Assembly: GCA_035294465.1 (NCBI GenBank)
Contig: DATGKW010000233.1
Span: forward strand, 1-38,860
Length of the DNA: 38,860 nucleotides
Direction of reading: 5' to 3'
Origin: Paraktedonobacter sp035294465
GTDB taxonomy: Bacteria > Chloroflexota > Ktedonobacteria > Ktedonobacterales > Ktedonobacteraceae
Shown: piece by piece, positions 6,164-14,810 of the stretch
How positions within the stretch are numbered: position 1 is the stretch's first letter
How the letters are laid out: each line of letters begins with the position of its first letter
The notes under the pieces: model-generated
Databases searched by the model: none
What the model saw: only the letters and a program-made list of their open reading frames with translations
Told to the model about the DNA's origin: nothing
Made by a program: the position numbers and the translations under genes

Positions 6164-8582
6164 CTGAAATCTCCTGTTCTTGTTTAAAACCATATGCTGG
6201 CACGACTTCTGTTTGTGGTGAAATTTGTAAACGGGCCGCCGCGACTGCTATCTGCCCAAGACTTAATCCTCCATCGTTGGGTGGCACATGACGATTGATG
6301 TAGACGCGGAAAGCCAGGCTCTTCAGTTTCCCAATCAGCTCCTCCAGCAGCAGGCGATTCTGGAAAACGCCTCCGCTTAACGCGACAGTATGCAAGCCCG
6401 TCCGTTCGCGGGCAATGACGCATGTCTGGGCAAGCAGCTCCCCTATGGAAGAATGGAAGCGGTGCGCGATGTGAGGAGCGGGAACACCCCGCCGAATATC
6501 GGCTACCAGCGCGTGTATGAGTGGCGTTACGTCCAGCGCCGCAGGCGCCTGGTCATTTATGGCAAATGGATAGGTTGCGCCAGCATCCGTTGCTGTAATA
6601 GCAAGCTGTTCCAGTTCGCTTGCAGCCTGTCCCTCATAGAGCTGGTGGGATGAGCCTGCCGGCAGATCGAGCAAGGCAGCCACCGCGTCAAAGAGCCTGC
6701 CCAGACTGGATGTAAGAGGGCAATTGAGGCCCCTCGCGATCATTTGCTCCAGGATACGCCACTTCGCGCGGTCAAGCCGGCGCACAAAGGGAATATTCAG
6801 ATCGAAGAGATCTGCGCCGCAGGCTCGTTGCAAGTAAACAGCGGCCATGCGCCAGGGTTGGCGTATCGCTCGTTCGCCGCCAGGTAGAGGAACATAGGCC
6901 AGGTGAGCCAGGCGCTGAAATCCTCTGCGATCCGCGCACATGACTTCGCAGCCCCAGATGGCTCCATCCGTGCCGTATCCTGTGCCATCTGCGGCGACCC
7001 CAATCACCGGTTCCTCCAGCCCATGTTCCGCTAAGACGCTGGCGATATGGGCATGATGATGCTGGACGCCAATTTTTTGGGGAACGTCCAGGTCGAGCGC
7101 GTATTTGCTCGCCAGATATTCAGGATGCAGGTCATAGGCAACCGCTTGCGGTGAAATGGCAAAGAGCCGCTGGAAGTGCTCGATGCTTTCCTGAAATGAG
7201 GCCAGCGTTTCCAGGTTTTCCAGATCCCCAATATGCTGACTGAGAAATGCCTGCCGGCCTTTACTCAAGCAGAACGTATTTTTGAGCTGACCGCCACAGG
7301 CCAGCAGCGGCAGCGGAGCCTCAAAGGAAAGCGCGAGAGGCTCCGGCACATAGCCACGCGCGCGCCGGAAGAACTGCACGCCCCCGGCCACGATGCGCAC
7401 CACTGAATCGTCGCAGCGCGTATAAATCTCGCGATTGTGCAGTAACATGCCTTCGGCCAGTTGCCCCAGGCGCTCCTTTGCTTCTTCGTCGCGATAGGCA
7501 AGTGGTTCTTCACTCAAGTTGCCACTGGTCATCACCAGGGCTACCGGGCGGCCCGGCGGGCTGGCATCAGCGAAGGTGTGTAGCAAGAGATAATGGAGCG
7601 GCGTGTAGGGCAGCATGATGCCGAGTGTCCCCAGATGCGGAGCGACATCGGGTGCCAGGGGCCTGTCCGGGCGGCGAGGGAGCAGGACAATTGGTCGCTG
7701 GCGTGATTGGAGCAGGGCCGCTTCGGCGTCACTCACATGACAGAAAAAGCGAGCGGTTTCCAGATCAGGTACCATGAGAGCGAATGGCTTTAGCTCCCGC
7801 TGCTTGCGCAGGCGCAAACGCCGGACCGCCGCGACATTCAGGGCATCACAGGCCAGATGATAGCCACCCAGGCCCTTGATAGCAAGAACAGCTCCCGCGA
7901 CAAGCGCGTGACTGGCTTGCGTTAGTGCTTCCTGGGCATGTACACCTTCCTCAGAATCAGTAGAGCTGGTCTCGGCCCCATCCCAGAGAAGCAGCTGTAG
8001 CTGCGGTCCACAGGCCGGACAGGCGTTTGGCTGCGCATGGAAACGGCGATTCAGTGGATCGTCATACTCTGCCCGGCAGGTCGGGCAGAGCGGGAAGGCA
8101 CGCATAGTAGTCTTGTCTCGGTCGTAAGGCATATTTTGAATAATAGTAAAACGCGGACCGCAGTTGGTACAATTGATGAAAGGATAGTGGTAGCGCCTGT
8201 TTGTAGGTTCGGAGAGTTCATGCAGACAATCATTGCATAGCGCGACATCAGGCGAAATCAGCGTATGATGCTCCTCACTTGCCTTGCTCGGCATAATGAT
8301 GAACGTGGTTTCGTGGCGCGTGGGAAGCCGCTCAATTGTCACCTGATCGACGCGAGCCAGCGGAGGAGCCTCTTCGCTTAAAGCGCGTTGAAATGTATCC
8401 AGGGCATTTTGTGGTCCCTCGATCTCAATCGTTACCCCGGAGCTATCATTGCGCACAAAGCCTGCCAGCCCCAGGCGCTGCGCCTGGGTATAGACGAAAG
8501 GGCGGAATCCCACGCCCTGGATGATACCCTGCACAAGCAAACGTCGTCGTTGCAGCACCTCACCATCTGCCGGTCCCGTCAT
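6141..8582 (-). CDS. hypF: Carbamoyltransferase HypF
   Basis: HypF activates carbamoyl phosphate with ATP and transfers the carbamoyl group to the C-terminal Cys of HypE. The 813 residues show the full domain series: N-terminal acylphosphatase domain (about 13-100, with GIIQGVGFRPFVY and FVRNDSSGVTIEIEG), two zinc-finger repeats (about 115-200, CNDC...CTNCGPRF and CPTC...ACPACGP), a YrdC/Sua5-like domain (about 225-415, with KGLGGYHLACDA and TSGNLSEEPL), and a C-terminal Kae1-like domain (about 420-790, with HHHAHIASVLAEHG, GVAADGTGYGTDGAIWGCE and ALSGGVFQNRLL). Length and motifs are normal. It begins 3 bases after the hypB stop and its end overlaps hypC. Confidence 0.97.
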   Translation of the reverse strand: MTGPADGEVLQRRRLLVQGIIQGVGFRPFVYTQAQRLGLAGFVRNDSSGVTIEIEGPQNALDTFQRALSEEAPPLARVDQVTIERLPTRHETTFIIMPSKASEEHHTLISPDVALCNDCLHELSEPTNRRYHYPFINCTNCGPRFTIIQNMPYDRDKTTMRAFPLCPTCRAEYDDPLNRRFHAQPNACPACGPQLQLLLWDGAETSSTDSEEGVHAQEALTQASHALVAGAVLAIKGLGGYHLACDALNVAAVRRLRLRKQRELKPFALMVPDLETARFFCHVSDAEAALLQSRQRPIVLLPRRPDRPLAPDVAPHLGTLGIMLPYTPLHYLLLHTFADASPPGRPVALVMTSGNLSEEPLAYRDEEAKERLGQLAEGMLLHNREIYTRCDDSVVRIVAGGVQFFRRARGYVPEPLALSFEAPLPLLACGGQLKNTFCLSKGRQAFLSQHIGDLENLETLASFQESIEHFQRLFAISPQAVAYDLHPEYLASKYALDLDVPQKIGVQHHHAHIASVLAEHGLEEPVIGVAADGTGYGTDGAIWGCEVMCADRRGFQRLAHLAYVPLPGGERAIRQPWRMAAVYLQRACGADLFDLNIPFVRRLDRAKWRILEQMIARGLNCPLTSSLGRLFDAVAALLDLPAGSSHQLYEGQAASELEQLAITATDAGATYPFAINDQAPAALDVTPLIHALVADIRRGVPAPHIAHRFHSSIGELLAQTCVIARERTGLHTVALSGGVFQNRLLLEELIGKLKSLAFRVYINRHVPPNDGGLSLGQIAVAAARLQISPQTEVVPAYGFKQEQEISDVPWYPR

Positions 8583-8585
8583 CTC

Positions 8586-9242
8586 TTAGCACTCTCCTCG
8601 CGAGAAGGTTGTCAGCCACGCGCACCAAGCTTCAATACCCATTCCTGTACGACAGCTCATCTCGAAGAGACGCAAGCGAGGGTTAATCGCGAGGACCTGA
8701 CGTTTGACCTTCTCCAGATCGTAATCGACATGGGGAAGCAAATCGAGCTTGTTTATGATCAGCACCTGTGCCACAGCGAACATTTGCGGATATTTGGCCG
8801 GCTTATCGTCTCCTTCGGCAACGCTCATGACCACAACCCGCAGATCTTCTCCCAGGTTCCAGGCAGCGGGACAGACCAGATTCCCGATATTTTCGATAAT
8901 GACCAAATCGAGAGAAGCCAGGTCGAGTTCTGTCAGCGCATCGCGAATCATATGCGCCTCCAGGTGACATGCTCCGCGTGTGTTGATTTGCACCGTTTCC
9001 GCGCCGGCAGCTTCGATGCGTGCCGCGTCCGCGCTTGTCTCGATATCGCCCTCGATCACACCAATCTTCACCTGCTCGCGCAGCCGTGCGAGCGTGCGTT
9101 CCAGCAGCGTTGTCTTGCCAGCGCCAGGCGAACTCATGATATTGAGCATACGGACTTGACACTTCACCAGCGCTTGCCGAACTTCTGTAGCAATGGCCTC
9201 ATTTGGGGCCAGGATATTCTGGGCAATCATCACTCGGGGCAT
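8586..9242 (-). CDS. hypB: Hydrogenase nickel incorporation GTPase HypB
   Basis: HypB is a GTPase that works with HypA to insert nickel into the large subunit. The 218-residue protein carries a P-loop at residues 38-45 (SPGAGKTT), IEGDIETS (switch region), ACHLEAH with the metal-binding Cys92-His93, Cys124 in NLVCPA, VVVMSVAEGDDKP, and the NKLD guanine-specificity motif at 164-167. It lacks both the N-terminal CxxCGC nickel site and the His-rich stretch found in some HypB proteins, so it is the short form with only the GTPase-domain metal site. It lies between hypA (25 bases upstream) and hypF (3 bases downstream). Confidence 0.96.
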   Translation of the reverse strand: MPRVMIAQNILAPNEAIATEVRQALVKCQVRMLNIMSSPGAGKTTLLERTLARLREQVKIGVIEGDIETSADAARIEAAGAETVQINTRGACHLEAHMIRDALTELDLASLDLVIIENIGNLVCPAAWNLGEDLRVVVMSVAEGDDKPAKYPQMFAVAQVLIINKLDLLPHVDYDLEKVKRQVLAINPRLRLFEMSCRTGMGIEAWCAWLTTFSRGEC

Positions 9243-9267
9243 GGATCTCCCTCACCACCTTCCTCAC

Positions 9268-9612
9268 TTACTCGATTTCCATTTCCAGGATTTGGCATTC
9301 TGTGCCTGAGATAGTCTCAGTACTCCACTCCGCGCAGATCGGGCAGCGCAGGACAAAATCTTTGACCGCAAAGTCCTGAGCGCAATGCCGGCAGCGTGCC
9401 CGATGGGGCACACATTCAACACTCAAGCGCGCGCCGTTCAGGATGGGGGAGCAGCCGGCCAGCATTGCAAAGCTGAACGTTAACGAATCGGTTGCAACCC
9501 CGCTGGCCTCACCTATCTGTATCCGCACGGCTTTTACGCGAGCGGCCTGGCATTCGTGCGCACGCTGCTCAACCACATCAACAATACTTTGAGCAATGGC
9601 TAGTTCGTGCAT
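9268..9612 (-). CDS. hypA: Hydrogenase nickel incorporation protein HypA
   Basis: HypA is the nickel metallochaperone that docks HypB to the hydrogenase large subunit. This 114-residue protein starts MHELAIAQSIV, with the nickel-binding MHE terminus, and has IGEASGVATDSLTFSF in the middle and a zinc site made of CRHC and CPIC near the C-terminus. The ATG at 9612 is chosen because the free Met-His-Glu terminus is invariant in the family; the frame is open further upstream, but those eight residues are not HypA-like. It follows the microprotein gene by about 51 bases and precedes hypB by 25. Confidence 0.95.
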   Translation of the reverse strand: MHELAIAQSIVDVVEQRAHECQAARVKAVRIQIGEASGVATDSLTFSFAMLAGCSPILNGARLSVECVPHRARCRHCAQDFAVKDFVLRCPICAEWSTETISGTECQILEMEIE

Positions 9613-9663
9613 GCAGGCCCTACACCTCGTCCCCACAATTGCCCGCGCCGCACATAGCTGGCG

Positions 9664-9765
9664 TTACATCGAGCGAATGCGCATATAACGCTGGATATCG
9701 GGGAACGATTGATAGAACAGGTAGCCCACAATCGCGGCCAGCACAAGCGCAATATATTTAGCCAT
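9664..9765 (-). CDS. 33-residue single-pass membrane microprotein (DUF6893-like)
   Basis: A short frame between hypA and the protease gene. It starts ATG at 9765 with AGAAAGGA about 8 bases upstream and ends TAA at 9664. Residues 4-19 are hydrophobic (YIALVLAAIVGYLFYQ), enough for one membrane-spanning helix, and the C-terminal half reads FPDIQRYMRIRSM, a basic amphipathic tail. The P-D-x-x-RY-x-RIR-x-M ending matches my recollection of the small DUF6893 proteins found in actinobacterial group 1h hydrogenase clusters; no search was run. It might anchor the enzyme or its electron acceptor at the membrane, since neither hydrogenase subunit has a membrane helix or Tat signal. Role inferred only from position. 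Confidence 0.72.
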   Translation of the reverse strand: MAKYIALVLAAIVGYLFYQSFPDIQRYMRIRSM

Positions 9766-9789
9766 GAGTTGGTCCTTTCTATGTACCAT

Positions 9790-10329
9790 CTATTTTTTTA
9801 ACAGCTTCTCGACAAGCGAATCTATCATCTTTACTGCTTCGTCAACCGCAGCCTGTACAGGCGTGCTCAAGCCCATCTGCATCTCGGTATAATCCTCGCC
9901 GTCGCCAAAAGGCGCAGGCTCGCAGCCAACAAGCAAGATCTGGCAGGGGCCGGCTCCCATGGTCCTGGCGAAAGTGAGCACTTTCACCGGGTCCATGCTG
10001 TGGGCGTCCAGCGCGGCTCCCGCCCCCTCTGCGCCGCTCTCCGGGCCACAAGCAGTCAGGTCGGGTTCGATCAAGTAGAGCGTCCCCGGCTCGTTTCCCC
10101 TGGGCGTTGCATCGACCAGGATCAGCGCCTCGTAACCATCCAGCAGGGTGTAGGCAAGCTCCACGCCCCGAATGCCGAAATCGCAGACCCGCACTCCTCG
10201 CGAGTAAGATCGGCTCATCAAGCGCCGGGCAACCTCGACCCCAAAGCCATCGTCGCCCAGAAAGACGTTGCCAACTCCTGCAATTAGTATACGCCTGTCC
10301 CTATAATCCATTGCTGGCAATCTGCTCAC
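9790..10329 (-). CDS. [NiFe]-hydrogenase maturation endopeptidase (HybD/HupD family)
   Basis: This protease cuts the C-terminal tail of the large subunit after nickel insertion, closing the active site. The protein (about 179 residues) has GVGNVFLGDDGFGVEVARRL with the first metal-sensing acidic residue, LVDATPRGNEPGT with the second, and LDAHSMDPVKVL with the conserved His. The usual start region is M-D-Y-R-D (ATG at 10311), but a GTG at 10329 has GGAGGGG five bases upstream and is preferred; only six residues differ. It begins 2 bases after the preceding gene. The matching substrate, a 21-residue tail after the last metal ligand, is present in the large subunit. Confidence 0.92.
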   Translation of the reverse strand: MSRLPAMDYRDRRILIAGVGNVFLGDDGFGVEVARRLMSRSYSRGVRVCDFGIRGVELAYTLLDGYEALILVDATPRGNEPGTLYLIEPDLTACGPESGAEGAGAALDAHSMDPVKVLTFARTMGAGPCQILLVGCEPAPFGDGEDYTEMQMGLSTPVQAAVDEAVKMIDSLVEKLLKK

Positions 10330-10331
10330 GC

Positions 10332-11729
10332 CTACCCCTCCAGCAGTTCCACTTCTTCCGGGTAGAAGAAGAAACGGTGGCCGGGCAACACGCGCTCGTC
10401 CCATTGCTCCCTGCCGGGGTCATCATCCAGAGTAACAACCAGGTAGAGACGATTCTCAAAATCCTGCTGGATAGCCTCGATGCGCGCCGTCTTGCCAGCC
10501 AGTAGTATATCAAAGGCATCTGCGCGGGCCTTTGGATGCAGGCGCACCTTGTTTCCCACGCGGGCTGTTTTACCGGCGAGGAGGAGCGAGTCTGGCACAG
10601 CGTAGTCCTTGCCCGCGTAGCCCTGAATTGGCGCGAGAGGACTGCTCCGGTTCACGTGCCTGCTCTCGTCATCGGGCAGGCTCAGTTCACGGATCGCGCC
10701 GTGCAGCTTCATAAACTGCTCAGGTGAAAGCGATTCGATGCGCTCCAGTATCCCACGTGCTCGCTCATCCCCTTCGCGCAGTTCGGCTTTTTCCTCATCG
10801 CTCAAGGTCAGGATGCGCAGGGCCAGGATCTCATCGATCTCAGTACCGTCGAAAAGTGTGCCGGGACTCTCCGGTGCAATCTGTGGATAATCGTAGAGGA
10901 TAATCGGCGAAGAGAGCATCGTATCCTGCTGGCCCTTGTAGCCAACCAGAACCGGCCAGGTATGCCGATTCTGGCAGGTTCCGGCTGCCAGTTGGAACTC
11001 TTCAGGCGTTTCCAGAAGGGAGATAAAACGGCCCTGGTAGACATGCAGGATAGTGTGAGTGGAGACAAACGACTGCAACAGGACAGCATCCCGGCGTTCC
11101 GATGTCGCGCTGCTGATAGGCGTGCTATTCTCAATATGCACGCCGAGCTTGCAGAGATCCATATTGTTCTGACCGTGAACACGCTCAGCAGTGATCACCA
11201 TAGCGCCCAGGAGAGGTTGGTGCTCGCGGGTAATCACCGGCTGCTGTGGATTGGCCGGATATTCGACCAGGCGGCCGGAGGAAAATGCGATTCTGGTGCG
11301 CCAGGGCTGGGCCAGTAGCTCGCGCAAAGGGAGCCTCAAGACACTCACCTCGCGCTCAATCCCCTCTTCCCAGGGTTCATACGCGAGCTGGCCCGCCATC
11401 AAGAAGCGATTGCCTGCCTTTCGCGAAGCGCACTCGTCCGCAAGTTGTGCCTGGGAACGTGCAAGGGCAGGTTCTGCTATGCTGCGCGCGAGCAGATGCA
11501 GGAAGCGCACAGAGATATCAAAGGAAGTGTCTGACTGACCCGCGACCAGACATTCTGTATGCATAGTCCAGGAATCCAGGCCGCCATTTGCTTCGCTACA
11601 GGCTCGTGGATAAACGACACCGAATGTCCAACGTTGGCGATTTTTGATAGCTGAGTGCCGATAGGGATAAAGTAGATAACCTTCGTACAGGATTGCGCCA
11701 GCGATTTCTCGCGCTTGCTCTATACTCAC
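10332..11729 (-). CDS. Hydrogenase-operon protein of unknown function, 465 residues
   Basis: A soluble protein without a signal peptide. I recognise no enzyme motif. The N-terminal part (about 1-150) has the segment GAILYEGYLLYPYRHSAIKN; the middle (about 160-330) is mixed alpha/beta and ends in ILYDYPQIAPESPGTLFDGTEIDEILALRI. The last 85 residues look like one or two small beta-barrels: the octapeptide LLAGKTAR occurs twice (383-390 and 409-416), followed by YLVVTLDDDPGR and PGHRFFFYPEEVELL. Similar proteins, to my knowledge, accompany group 1h hydrogenases in actinobacteria, where they stay unassigned. The GTG start overlaps the stop of the previous gene as GTGA with GAGAGGG upstream, indicating tight coupling. 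A role in assembly or electron transfer docking is only a guess. Confidence 0.82.
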   Translation of the reverse strand: MSIEQAREIAGAILYEGYLLYPYRHSAIKNRQRWTFGVVYPRACSEANGGLDSWTMHTECLVAGQSDTSFDISVRFLHLLARSIAEPALARSQAQLADECASRKAGNRFLMAGQLAYEPWEEGIEREVSVLRLPLRELLAQPWRTRIAFSSGRLVEYPANPQQPVITREHQPLLGAMVITAERVHGQNNMDLCKLGVHIENSTPISSATSERRDAVLLQSFVSTHTILHVYQGRFISLLETPEEFQLAAGTCQNRHTWPVLVGYKGQQDTMLSSPIILYDYPQIAPESPGTLFDGTEIDEILALRILTLSDEEKAELREGDERARGILERIESLSPEQFMKLHGAIRELSLPDDESRHVNRSSPLAPIQGYAGKDYAVPDSLLLAGKTARVGNKVRLHPKARADAFDILLAGKTARIEAIQQDFENRLYLVVTLDDDPGREQWDERVLPGHRFFFYPEEVELLEG

Positions 11730-12367
11730 AAATGGCCCTCTCTTTCCAGAAGCTCCGCAACTACTTTGTCCCAGGTAGGTAGCCCGCGCTGGATTTTGTA
11801 CCGAGAGAGTCTATCAAAGACATCTTTTTGCAAGCGTACCCAGGCACTGTTCGGATAGTAGCGCTGGATCATAGCTCGCCAGACCACTACCGGCAGGCGA
11901 TACGCAGCTTCTTTCTGCCAGGGAATGCGCCCAACCTGCAAGTTTTCTGCTTCGCCTTCGTAGAAAAGTGTTCCGCTGAACAGAAAGTTCAGGGGGATTT
12001 CTCCATCTTCCAGCGCATCAAAATATTTTGTACTGGCTACCTCGAAGTCGTAGGTGCAGTATACAGGTAGATCAACAGTAACGGCGTCGATGAACTGAGG
12101 CACGAAAACGTTCACATGCGTCCAGAGCCGGTCACGTAGCGTCTCTCGCCAGCGTTGCGGCTCGCCGAAAATCTCCAGCAAGCGCTCTTGCTCCGTTGCG
12201 CTGTAACGCCGCCGGGTGACGGCCAGGTGAATCTGGCTATGCAGGATTACACTATGAATGGGAGTCTGGGGTTCTCTGTTTGCAATAGACAGTTTGAAAA
12301 TGAGCATTGGCTGCGCGGCAAAGTCTGGCGTCTCCACTCCGCTAATTGCAAAGTCTAGCTCTGGCAT
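11726..12367 (-). CDS. DUF6084-like hydrogenase-operon protein
   Basis: A 213-residue soluble protein. The N-terminal half is predicted beta-rich (LDFAISGVETPDF, MLIFKLSIANREP, IHSVILHSQIHLAV); the C-terminal part contains IPWQKEAAYRLPVVVWRAMI and YYPNSAWVRLQKDVFDRL, followed by a short helical end (LPTWDKVVAELL). These features fit my memory of DUF6084 proteins, which occur almost only in group 1h hydrogenase clusters; no search was done. The ATG at 12367 is favoured over 12379 because GGAG stands six bases upstream of it. It overlaps the end of the NifU-like gene by 26 bases and the next gene by 4. No cysteine cluster or cofactor motif is visible, so it is more likely structural than catalytic. 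Confidence 0.82.
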   Translation of the reverse strand: MPELDFAISGVETPDFAAQPMLIFKLSIANREPQTPIHSVILHSQIHLAVTRRRYSATEQERLLEIFGEPQRWRETLRDRLWTHVNVFVPQFIDAVTVDLPVYCTYDFEVASTKYFDALEDGEIPLNFLFSGTLFYEGEAENLQVGRIPWQKEAAYRLPVVVWRAMIQRYYPNSAWVRLQKDVFDRLSRYKIQRGLPTWDKVVAELLEREGHL

Positions 12368-12938
12368 GTTCCTCTCCATTTTCTCGCGAGTTCTCTAGCG
12401 GCGCGTACCCCTTGCGTTTGCGCGGCGGCACAAACTTGACCGGGATGCCTGGGCGCCGGAGCGCGGGGGCATCTTCGATACGAACCTCGTCCAGATCCGG
12501 AATTGCGCTAGAGATCGCCGCCTCTAGCGCTTGCTTAAACGCACCAGGCAAGGAGGAGCAGGTGTGACAGCCTTCTGTGAGGCGTAGATAAGCAATGCCG
12601 TCTTTAAGCTGCACAAACTCAATGGGGGTTCCATAGGCACGCATCCTCCCCACTACCTGGCGAATCCGCGTCTCAAGGTCTACAGGATAGAGTCCGTGCA
12701 GCAGCAGCAAAGCTCCCACCAGTTCATCCCTGGCAAGCATCTCGACCAGGCGCTGGCCGGCCACTTCGGCCAGCGCCGTCATTTCAAGTACGCGTGTCAG
12801 CGCTGCGCCATACACTTCTAGCAATTCGCGGAGCAGTTCTTCAGTTTTGGCGCGCATCTGCGGATCGGGAAAAGCGGCCACTTCCTGAAGCAGCCTCTCG
12901 ATCCGCGCCGCCTGTTTCTCGCGTTCCTTCACATCCAT
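12342..12938 (-). CDS. NifU C-terminal domain protein of the hydrogenase operon
   Basis: A 198-residue protein. Residues 85-160 match the NifU C-terminal (Nfu) domain, with the Cys124-x-x-Cys127 pair in EGCHTCSSL that in Nfu proteins bridges a transient 4Fe-4S cluster between two subunits. The first 80 residues are helical and unlike the standard NifU scaffold, and the basic tail (PPRKRKGY) is extra. The position directly after the large subunit gene suggests delivery of Fe-S clusters to the small subunit or to an electron-transfer partner. The start is supported by GAGGTG five bases upstream. The final 26 bases overlap the next gene. Confidence 0.87.
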   Translation of the reverse strand: MDVKEREKQAARIERLLQEVAAFPDPQMRAKTEELLRELLEVYGAALTRVLEMTALAEVAGQRLVEMLARDELVGALLLLHGLYPVDLETRIRQVVGRMRAYGTPIEFVQLKDGIAYLRLTEGCHTCSSLPGAFKQALEAAISSAIPDLDEVRIEDAPALRRPGIPVKFVPPRKRKGYAPLENSRENGEEHARARLCN

Positions 12939-12967
12939 ATCTCACCTCTTCCATCACTCAAAGTGCT

Positions 12968-14764
12968 CTAGGGAGTCACGCCGAAGGTCGGTGAATGCAC
13001 CACTTGCAATTCCTTACCCTTGCCCAGGTACATGTGAACTCCGCATGGCAGGCAGGGATCGAAGCTGCGCACCGTGCGCATAATATCGATGCCTTTGAAG
13101 TTCTCTGGCCCGTTCTCCTCGAAGATCGGCGTGTTCTGCACTGCGTCCTCGTAAGGGCCGGGCGTGCCGTAGATATCGCGCGGGCTGGCATTCCAGGGAG
13201 TCGGTGGATAGGGATGATAATTGGCAATCTTCCCATTTTCGATGACCATATGGTGCGAAAGCACGCCACGTACCGCTTCGTGGAAGCCGCAGCCAATCGC
13301 CTCCCTGGGTACTGTGAAATCGTTCCAGGTGCGGGTACGTCCGGCATGGATTTCTGCAAGAGCTTTTTCTACACAGTAGAGAGCGACTACAGCAGCGTAT
13401 GCCTGGAAATACGTGCGCGCTCGATCCCGCTCGATGGCGTTGCTCCAGCGAGGAATTTTCCACTCAAGCTCTACTTCCGGCTTCAGCGCAGTTTTGGGCA
13501 AAGTGATCTTCACACTCTGCCCGGTGGCCTTGATATATCCACCCAGATCGACCAGACCCGCCAGGGCCGTCGCCCACAGACGCGCGAGTGGACCACCTCC
13601 GGTGTCGAGAGCTAGATACGTCCTGGTGCGGCTATCGTACCAGCGCGGCGACATTACCCAGCTATAGTTCTTGTCGAAGTCCCGCTTCTGCGGACGCGGC
13701 AGCGTTGTCTGGTTCCAGGGATGATGGATATCAATCGGGTTGCCGAGCGGATCGCGCTCAACGAAGATCCTGTCATTTTGCCAATCGGCGTAGTAAGAGC
13801 TACCGAGTAAAATGCGGATACCCAGATTGATATCGATCAGGCTAGTTGTGAGCAGCTCGCCATCGACCACTATGCCTGGCGTCACGAACATAGCACGTCC
13901 CCAGGTATCCATAGTCCGGTAATCGTAGTCGCATACATCGGGGTCCTGGAAAGATCCCCAGCAGCCGAGCAGCGTTCGTCTGTATCCCACCTGTTCGTAG
14001 CCAGGCAGCGCCTTATAGAAGAAATCGAACAGATCATCGTGTAGAGGCACGACTTTTTTCATGAACTCGATGTACTTCATCAGACGCACCAGATAGTCGG
14101 TAAAAAGCTGGACGCTGGCGACGGTCCCAACTCCACCTGGGTAGAGCGTCGATGGATGGACATGACGCCCCTCCATCAAGCAGAACTTCTCGCGGGTCAG
14201 CCGACTCATTTGCAGCGCTTCTCGGTAAAATTCCCCACTAAAGGGATTGAGCGAGCGCATAATATCTGCGATGGTCCGGTAGCCATGATCTCTAGCGTGA
14301 GGCGCTCTGGTTTTTTCGGCTAAATCCAGCACACCAGGGTTAGTTTCGCGTACCATCTGCTCGCAGAAATCGACCCCAACCAGATTCTCCTGATAAAGGT
14401 TATGGTCGAACATATACTCCGCAGCTTCACCAAGGTTAAGAATCCACTCGCCCAGCGCTGGCGGCTTGACACCATAAGCCATATTCTGCGTATAGACCGA
14501 ACAGGTTGCGTGATTGTCCCCGCAGATACCACAGATGCGGCTTGTAATGAAGTGCGCATCACGCGGATCTTTGCCCTGCATAAAAAGACTATAGCCGCGA
14601 AAGATCGACGAGGTGCTGTGGCACTCTACTACCTTGCGTTCCCCGAAATCAATTTTGGTATAGATACCCAGGCTGCCCACAATACGCGTAATCGGGTCCC
14701 AGGACATTTCAACGATACGCGGGGCCTGAGCAGGTGTTTCTTCTCGCGTTGCCTGCGTAGCCAT
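12968..14764 (-). CDS. hhyL: Group 1h/5 [NiFe]-hydrogenase large subunit
   Basis: Catalytic subunit that binds the NiFe(CN)2CO centre and oxidises H2. Of 598 residues, the N-terminal ligand motif is RICGICGDNHATC (Cys78, Cys81, His85) and the C-terminal one is DPCLPCGVH (Cys571, Cys574, His577), followed by a 21-residue tail that the maturation protease should remove. GICGDNHATCS together with the GVHMYLGKGKEL tail fits the actinobacterial-type group 1h (formerly group 5) enzymes, which scavenge trace or atmospheric H2. The ATG at 14764 is preferred over a GTG at 14773 that would overlap the GGGAG ribosome site. It lies 46 bases downstream of the small subunit gene. Both pairs of active-site cysteines are intact. 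Confidence 0.96.
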   Translation of the reverse strand: MATQATREETPAQAPRIVEMSWDPITRIVGSLGIYTKIDFGERKVVECHSTSSIFRGYSLFMQGKDPRDAHFITSRICGICGDNHATCSVYTQNMAYGVKPPALGEWILNLGEAAEYMFDHNLYQENLVGVDFCEQMVRETNPGVLDLAEKTRAPHARDHGYRTIADIMRSLNPFSGEFYREALQMSRLTREKFCLMEGRHVHPSTLYPGGVGTVASVQLFTDYLVRLMKYIEFMKKVVPLHDDLFDFFYKALPGYEQVGYRRTLLGCWGSFQDPDVCDYDYRTMDTWGRAMFVTPGIVVDGELLTTSLIDINLGIRILLGSSYYADWQNDRIFVERDPLGNPIDIHHPWNQTTLPRPQKRDFDKNYSWVMSPRWYDSRTRTYLALDTGGGPLARLWATALAGLVDLGGYIKATGQSVKITLPKTALKPEVELEWKIPRWSNAIERDRARTYFQAYAAVVALYCVEKALAEIHAGRTRTWNDFTVPREAIGCGFHEAVRGVLSHHMVIENGKIANYHPYPPTPWNASPRDIYGTPGPYEDAVQNTPIFEENGPENFKGIDIMRTVRSFDPCLPCGVHMYLGKGKELQVVHSPTFGVTP

Positions 14765-14810
14765 AGAAATCACTCCCTACATAGCAATATTAGACAGTAG
14801 TCGCAATCTA

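Noticed and set aside
8388..9314. Open frame of 308 codons on the plus strand
   Set aside because: Antisense to hypB and the end of hypF, both of which have complete motifs. It is a side effect of GC-rich coding sequence.
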